Source: Parafrankia irregularis (GTDB taxonomy: Bacteria > Actinomycetota > Actinomycetes > Frankiales > Frankiaceae). From it: a stretch of DNA of 64,000 nucleotides. A program made the position numbers and the translations under genes. The stretch covers positions 248,001-312,000 of the forward strand of contig NZ_FAOZ01000004.1 in assembly GCF_001536285.1 (NCBI RefSeq), in the 5' to 3' direction. Below the pieces are notes generated by a model. That model made no database searches and was not told the origin of the DNA. It worked only from the letters and a program-made list of their open reading frames with translations. This document shows positions 60,424 through 64,000 of this stretch, piece by piece (positions within the stretch are counted from its first letter, which is position 1; every line of letters begins with the position of its first letter).

Positions 60424-60455
60424 TCGGCGGCCGGTTCCGCGGAACCGGCCGCCGA
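60424..60455. terminator. SacII-centred palindrome, copy 5 (32 bp), probable terminator
   Basis: A perfect 32-bp palindrome built on the core CCGGTTCCGCGGAACCGG, between the convergent CoxG-like and SnoaL-like genes. Its position fits a bidirectional terminator, and its core is the repeated palindrome family. Confidence 0.75.
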
Positions 60456-60491
60456 CCGGCTCCAGCCATCCGGGCTACTGGTGCAGCTGGG

Positions 60492-60938
60492 CTACTGGCG
60501 CAGCTGGGCTGCCCCGGGCGCGGCCTCGAACCAGACGTTCTCCTCGACCAGGCGCCGGCTCTTCCAGCCCTCGTCGGTGCGCACCATCTCGTGGTTGTAG
60601 AAGCCGCCGCAGTAGGACAGACCGGTCGTCCCCGGCAGGCGCATGGGGTTGAAGAACATCGCCAGCACCTTCGCGGTGTCGCCGGCGAGCTCGATCTCGA
60701 TGTTGGTGATGTAGTGCTGCGTCATCGGGATCATGCCGATGCCGTTCGTCAGCCAGACCTCCATCTCGTCGCGTGAGCCGAAGCTGGTGTCCGACGAGCT
60801 GGCTGCCCGGTAATCAATGAATGCGTCCTCGGTGAAAACCGTCCGCCACAGATCCCAGTCCCTGGTGTCGACGCCCCGCGCGTACCGGGCCAGCACCTCG
60901 TGAATCTCGATCTTGTCGGCCAGCTCCTGTAAGCCCAT
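60492..60938 (-). CDS. SnoaL/NTF2-like protein
   Basis: 148-aa protein of the SnoaL_4 type: IHEVLARYARGVDTRDWDLWRTVFTEDAFIDY is a clear match to the N-terminal helix pair and the catalytic-pocket Asp region, then QHYITNIEIEL and a YCGGFYNHEMVRTDEGWKS strand pair. ATG 60938 follows GAGGAAGG. Members act as dehydratases, isomerases or small subunits of ring-hydroxylating systems. The reaction here is unknown. Confidence 0.88.
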   Translation of the reverse strand: MGLQELADKIEIHEVLARYARGVDTRDWDLWRTVFTEDAFIDYRAASSSDTSFGSRDEMEVWLTNGIGMIPMTQHYITNIEIELAGDTAKVLAMFFNPMRLPGTTGLSYCGGFYNHEMVRTDEGWKSRRLVEENVWFEAAPGAAQLRQ

Positions 60939-61132
60939 GCGGTTCCTTCCTCGAAAATCTTCGTTCACGGGTGGCGCCTGGCGTGGTCGATGAGTAACAT
61001 ACGCTCGCACAGCGCGCCGCCGATCGTGCGTACGAATGCAGACCGGATGCGGGCATGCGTGTAATACCGGCGCGCGGAAGCCGGTATTAACGGCGGAACG
61101 TCAGTTGTCTTACCACGGCCGGATGTGCGCAA

Positions 61133-61480
61133 TCAACCTGCAATCCGCAGCTCCCAGCGGTTGGCAGCCGGGTCGGCGCAGAACAGCACGGTCAGGCCGT
61201 CTCGGCCGGTGGTCCGGTAGCTGATGCCGGCGGCGCGTAGCCGTGACTCGACCTCGGTATCGATCTCCACGGCGGTGTGTGCCCTGGCTGCGGGCCGATG
61301 GTCCGGGTCGGTACTGAGATGGATCTGGCTGGCATCGTCCGCCTCGTACCAGCGGGCGACTCCGACCAGGTCGGCGGGCACGTCGATCCGGCGGTAACCG
61401 AGGATGTCGACGAGGAACGCGCCTTCGGCATCCTCAAGACCGGGCGGAACGCCGAGGTTGGCGTGGTGGAATCGTGGCAT
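61133..61480 (-). CDS. glyoxalase/VOC-family protein
   Basis: 115-aa single VOC module: FHHANLGVPPGLEDAEGAFLVDILGYRRI at the start, HLSTDPDHRP in the middle and ANRWELRIAG at the end. A His (HHANL) and a Glu near the C-terminus (WELR) are possible metal ligands. Single-module proteins dimerise to make the site. Substrate unknown. About 195 bases separate it from the SnoaL-like gene on the same strand. Confidence 0.85.
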   Translation of the reverse strand: MPRFHHANLGVPPGLEDAEGAFLVDILGYRRIDVPADLVGVARWYEADDASQIHLSTDPDHRPAARAHTAVEIDTEVESRLRAAGISYRTTGRDGLTVLFCADPAANRWELRIAG

Positions 61481-61683
61481 GCCCCAACGCTGGCATCAGA
61501 TGCGGCCGAGTTCCAGTGGCTGGCGTCGGACGTTACGGTCGGCGTACAGTTCCCACCCGGTAGGACGGGCCCGCACTGACGGCCTGAATCCGGGAGGAAT
61601 CCGAGTGGCGGAACCACTTAGTCCTGCCCGGTCGAAATGTCAATGACCGGAATTCGGAGAATAGGCAAGGCGGAGGAGCTGGG

Positions 61684-62481
61684 ATGGCGGACGATCTGGG
61701 AGCGGCTGGTCTGCGTTTCGAGCGGGAGGGCGTCATCGGCTGGTGCATCATCGACCGGCCGGCGGCCCGTAACGCGCTCACCCCGGCCATGTACTACGGC
61801 ATCAAGCGGGCCGTCCGCCTGGTCAACACGGATCCCGAGCTGTCCGCGCTGATCATCACCGGCACCGGTGACGTGTTCGCGCCGGGAGGTGACCTCGGAG
61901 GCAGGTCCGAGCCCGGAGACTCCTACCCCACCGACCTCAGGAGCGAGGACATCCTGCCGTTCCTCACGGTCCGTGACAGTCGGGCGCCCGTCGTCTCCGC
62001 GGTCAACGGCATCTGCCAGGCCGGTGGCCTGCTGATCGCGATGATGTCCGACATCGCGGTCGCCAGTGACCGCGCCGTCTTCCGGGTGCCCGAACTGCTG
62101 CGCGGTATCCCCGACGCCACCTACGCCGCCGTGCTGCCCGCGCACGTCGGGCTTGCCATGGCCCGCGATCTGCTGCTGTCCGCCCGCCGCTTCGACGCGG
62201 CCGAGGCACAGCGCCTGGGCGTCATCAGCCGGGTCGTCCCGCACGACCAGTTGCGTGAGGCCGCGCTGCAGGCCGCGGGTGAGATCCTGCAGACCGCTCC
62301 GGAGGCCCGGATGCACGTCAAGCGCATGCTCAACGAGCGCTACGGTCTCATCGACTACCAGACGATGACCTGGTCGCTGGAGAACTCGCCGGAACCGCGC
62401 GAGGGAATGCGCGCCTTCATGGAGAAGCGCGCGCCCGCCTGGATTCCCGCGGAGTTCGCGAACGGCGGCGGCCGGCGATGA
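61684..62481 (+). CDS. enoyl-CoA hydratase/isomerase (crotonase) family
   Basis: 265-aa crotonase. The oxyanion-hole regions ITGTGDVFAPGGDLGG and VNGICQAGGLLIAMMSDIAVAS are present, and FRVPELLRGIPD holds one acidic residue near the catalytic position. The first catalytic Glu of hydratases is replaced in AGGLLIAMM, so the reaction may be isomerisation, hydrolysis or another crotonase activity. The ATG has GGAGGAG at good spacing. The stop codon lies in the first unit of a 20-bp duplication. Confidence 0.9.
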   Translation: MADDLGAAGLRFEREGVIGWCIIDRPAARNALTPAMYYGIKRAVRLVNTDPELSALIITGTGDVFAPGGDLGGRSEPGDSYPTDLRSEDILPFLTVRDSRAPVVSAVNGICQAGGLLIAMMSDIAVASDRAVFRVPELLRGIPDATYAAVLPAHVGLAMARDLLLSARRFDAAEAQRLGVISRVVPHDQLREAALQAAGEILQTAPEARMHVKRMLNERYGLIDYQTMTWSLENSPEPREGMRAFMEKRAPAWIPAEFANGGGRR

Positions 62482-62511
62482 CGCCACCTGTCCGGCGATG
62501 ACGCCAACTGT
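62472..62511. repeat. 20-bp tandem duplication over the crotonase stop codon
   Basis: CCGGCGATGACGCCACCTGT is repeated once with one base changed. The first unit holds the TGA stop. The near identity suggests a recent event. Confidence 0.9.
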
Positions 62512-62531
62512 CTGAGCCGCGGAGGCCTGTG

Positions 62532-63347
62532 ATGGAGACCGGACTGGGCGGGCGCACGGTGGTCGTCACCGGAGGGAACGCCAACATCGGGCGGGCGGTG
62601 GCGCTGGCCTTCGCCGCTGAGAGCTGCAACGTCGTCATTGTGGGCCGGGACGAGAAACAGGGCCGCCAGGTCTGCGAGGACCTGGCCAGCCAGGGGGCCC
62701 GGGGCGTGCTGTGGCAGGCCGCGGACGTCACGGACCGCGCCCAGGTCGCGGCGATGGCCGCTGCCGTGCACGCCCGGTTCGGCCCGGTGGACGTCCTCGT
62801 GAACAACGTCGGCGGCAACGTCGGCATGGACGCGTTCGCCGACTCCGACCCGGACACCTGGGAACGCGACATCGCGCTCAACCTCACCAGCACGCTGAAC
62901 TGCACCCATGCTCTCCTGCCCCGGATGATCGAACAAGGCCGTGGGCGGATCATCAACATCGGCTCGACATCCGGAATAGTCGGCGACCCGCTGCTCGCCG
63001 TCTATTCGGCGATGAAGGGCGCGGTACACACCTTCACAAAGGTGTTGGCCAAGGAGGTCGGGCGGCACGGCATCACCGTGAACGCCGTCGCGCCCTACGG
63101 CACGGTTCCGCAGGACTTCCAGAAGGAGGTCAGCGCCGGCAGCCGCTGGCATCCACAGGGCGTCTTCGCGCGACTGGCCGCGACCCGGGCCGAGGAGTTC
63201 CACTCGATCGGCCGCCGGACCGTGCTGACCCGCCAGACCGCCTACCCCGCCGAGATCGCCGCCGCCGCCGTCTACCTCGCCTCCGACGGCGCAGCCTTCG
63301 TGACCGGCCAGGTGCTCTGCGTGGACGGCGGAACGCAGATCGCCTGA
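62532..63347 (+). CDS. short-chain dehydrogenase/reductase
   Basis: 271-aa SDR with TGGNANIG near residue 13, NNVGG, a Ser in IGSTSG and catalytic YSAMK. The second strand ends IVGRD, an Arg that would favour NADP(H). ATG 62532 has GGAGG six bases upstream; the adjacent GTG 62529 is too close. A long VPQDFQKEVSAGSRWHPQG loop is family-variable. It follows the crotonase on the same strand, suggesting a beta-oxidation-like or aromatic-acid pathway. Confidence 0.9.
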   Translation: METGLGGRTVVVTGGNANIGRAVALAFAAESCNVVIVGRDEKQGRQVCEDLASQGARGVLWQAADVTDRAQVAAMAAAVHARFGPVDVLVNNVGGNVGMDAFADSDPDTWERDIALNLTSTLNCTHALLPRMIEQGRGRIINIGSTSGIVGDPLLAVYSAMKGAVHTFTKVLAKEVGRHGITVNAVAPYGTVPQDFQKEVSAGSRWHPQGVFARLAATRAEEFHSIGRRTVLTRQTAYPAEIAAAAVYLASDGAAFVTGQVLCVDGGTQIA

Positions 63348-63372
63348 CGTCTCAGCGACAGTAGGGAAATCA

Positions 63373-64000
63373 GTGCAGGAATCAGGGTCATTACCGCCGT
63401 TGTGCCCGGTCGAACTGGCCGTCGATGTGCCCGCACCGGATGGAGCGTGGCAGATCGCGGTAAGCATCCATCTGCCGGCGGGGGAGGTTGCTTCGGCAGG
63501 CCCGCGGCCCGTTCTCGTCGCGCTTCCCGGCGGCGGATACAACCGGCGCTACTTCGACCTGCCAGCCGCCGGATTCAGCCAGGCGGAACACCACTGTCGG
63601 CAGGGCACCGTCGTCGTCGCGATCGACCATCTCGGGGTCGGTGACAGTACCGTTCCACCGCCGGCGGTCACCACCCTGGCGACTCTTGCCGCCGCGAACC
63701 ACACCGTCGTCACCGACCTGCTGGCACGGCTGCGGGGCGGCACGGTCGCGCCGGGCGTCCCGCCGCTGGAGGTCTCCGCCGTGATCGGTGCCGGCCAGTC
63801 GCTCGGCGGCCACGTGCTCGCCGCGATGCAGGCCGACCACCGCACCTTCGACGGCGTGGCGATGCTCGGCAGCAGCATGTCCGCCACCACCATGCCCGTC
63901 CGCCCGGGCACCCCCGAAGTCGAGATCCCGGCGGGAACGCCCGACGCGGACGCGGCCCTGCTCGCGCTGGCGAACACCGACTGGCCCTGGGTCTTCCACT
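63373..64000 (+). CDS. alpha/beta hydrolase, truncated by the window end
   Basis: At least 209 residues from GTG 63373, with no stop before the end. LVALPGGGYNRRYFD is a typical oxyanion/HG-type strand, VVAIDHLGVGDS follows, and the nucleophile elbow is GAGQSLGGH (GxSxG, Ser about residue 143). No signal peptide. The ribosome site is weak (AGTAGGGA). It is probably co-transcribed with the SDR 25 bases upstream. A CoA-thioester or ester substrate would fit the neighbours but is not shown. Confidence 0.82.
   Translation, partial: MQESGSLPPLCPVELAVDVPAPDGAWQIAVSIHLPAGEVASAGPRPVLVALPGGGYNRRYFDLPAAGFSQAEHHCRQGTVVVAIDHLGVGDSTVPPPAVTTLATLAAANHTVVTDLLARLRGGTVAPGVPPLEVSAVIGAGQSLGGHVLAAMQADHRTFDGVAMLGSSMSATTMPVRPGTPEVEIPAGTPDADAALLALANTDWPWVFH

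Overview
The window is high-GC DNA with strong G/C preference at third codon positions, frequent GTG and TTG starts, and many 4-base ATGA/GTGA gene overlaps. It carries actinobacterial marker systems: a mycofactocin cluster, a remnant of a mycothiol-dependent isomerase-type gene, an F420-type LLM oxidoreductase, a DtxR/IdeR-like iron box and a PF04672-type methyltransferase. A soil actinomycete is the best reading, possibly a Frankia relative, but the genus is inference. No rRNA, tRNA, CRISPR array, insertion sequence or phage gene was recognised.

Layout. 0.1-7.2 kb: a membrane diguanylate cyclase divergent from a GGDEF(degenerate)-EAL-GAF protein, then a patatin/acyltransferase pair. 7.5-22.5 kb: an L-rhamnose regulon, with a divergent LacI regulator, a sugar ABC transporter, mutarotase, isomerase, fused aldolase/dehydrogenase, kinase, and LutABC for the lactate produced. 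22.7-30.2 kb: P450, a YtrA-type GntR/ABC operon, a carboxyltransferase-SDR-NTF2 operon and a secreted seven-repeat FG-GAP protein. 30.5-40.6 kb: a Cys-rich DUF1540 protein behind an iron box, a membrane HTH protein, an LLM oxidoreductase/TetR pair with twin operators, phosphoketolase, SDR, cupin, TM2 and DUF2752 proteins, a decayed isomerase gene and an FMN reductase. 40.8-48.2 kb: a Ser/Thr kinase-TIR-membrane fusion, a PhoX-like Tat protein, a TetR/MFS efflux pair and a methyltransferase. 48.3-55.6 kb: mftR and mftABCDE-SDR-mftF. 55.8-60.4 kb: a divergent molybdenum hydroxylase operon (L, M, S and G subunits). 60.5-64 kb: NTF2, VOC, crotonase, SDR and a truncated alpha/beta hydrolase.

How genes work together. 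The rhamnose block encodes uptake, anomer conversion, isomerisation, phosphorylation, aldol cleavage to DHAP and lactaldehyde, oxidation to lactate, and lactate to pyruvate. Three related operator-like sites fit one LacI-type regulator. The mft operon makes the redox cofactor mycofactocin and includes an SDR of the kind that uses it.

Unusual signals. (1) At least six copies, plus one half copy, of a roughly 50-bp hairpin with conserved flanks lie between genes or at a gene scar. (2) A SacII-centred palindrome (core GGTTCCGCGGAACC, or a shorter form of it) occurs five times. (3) Short tandem repeats, mostly in multiples of three bases, lengthen linkers and tails of many proteins. (4) Four likely one-base errors or mutations in short G or C runs break the LacI N-terminus, both sugar permeases and the isomerase remnant.
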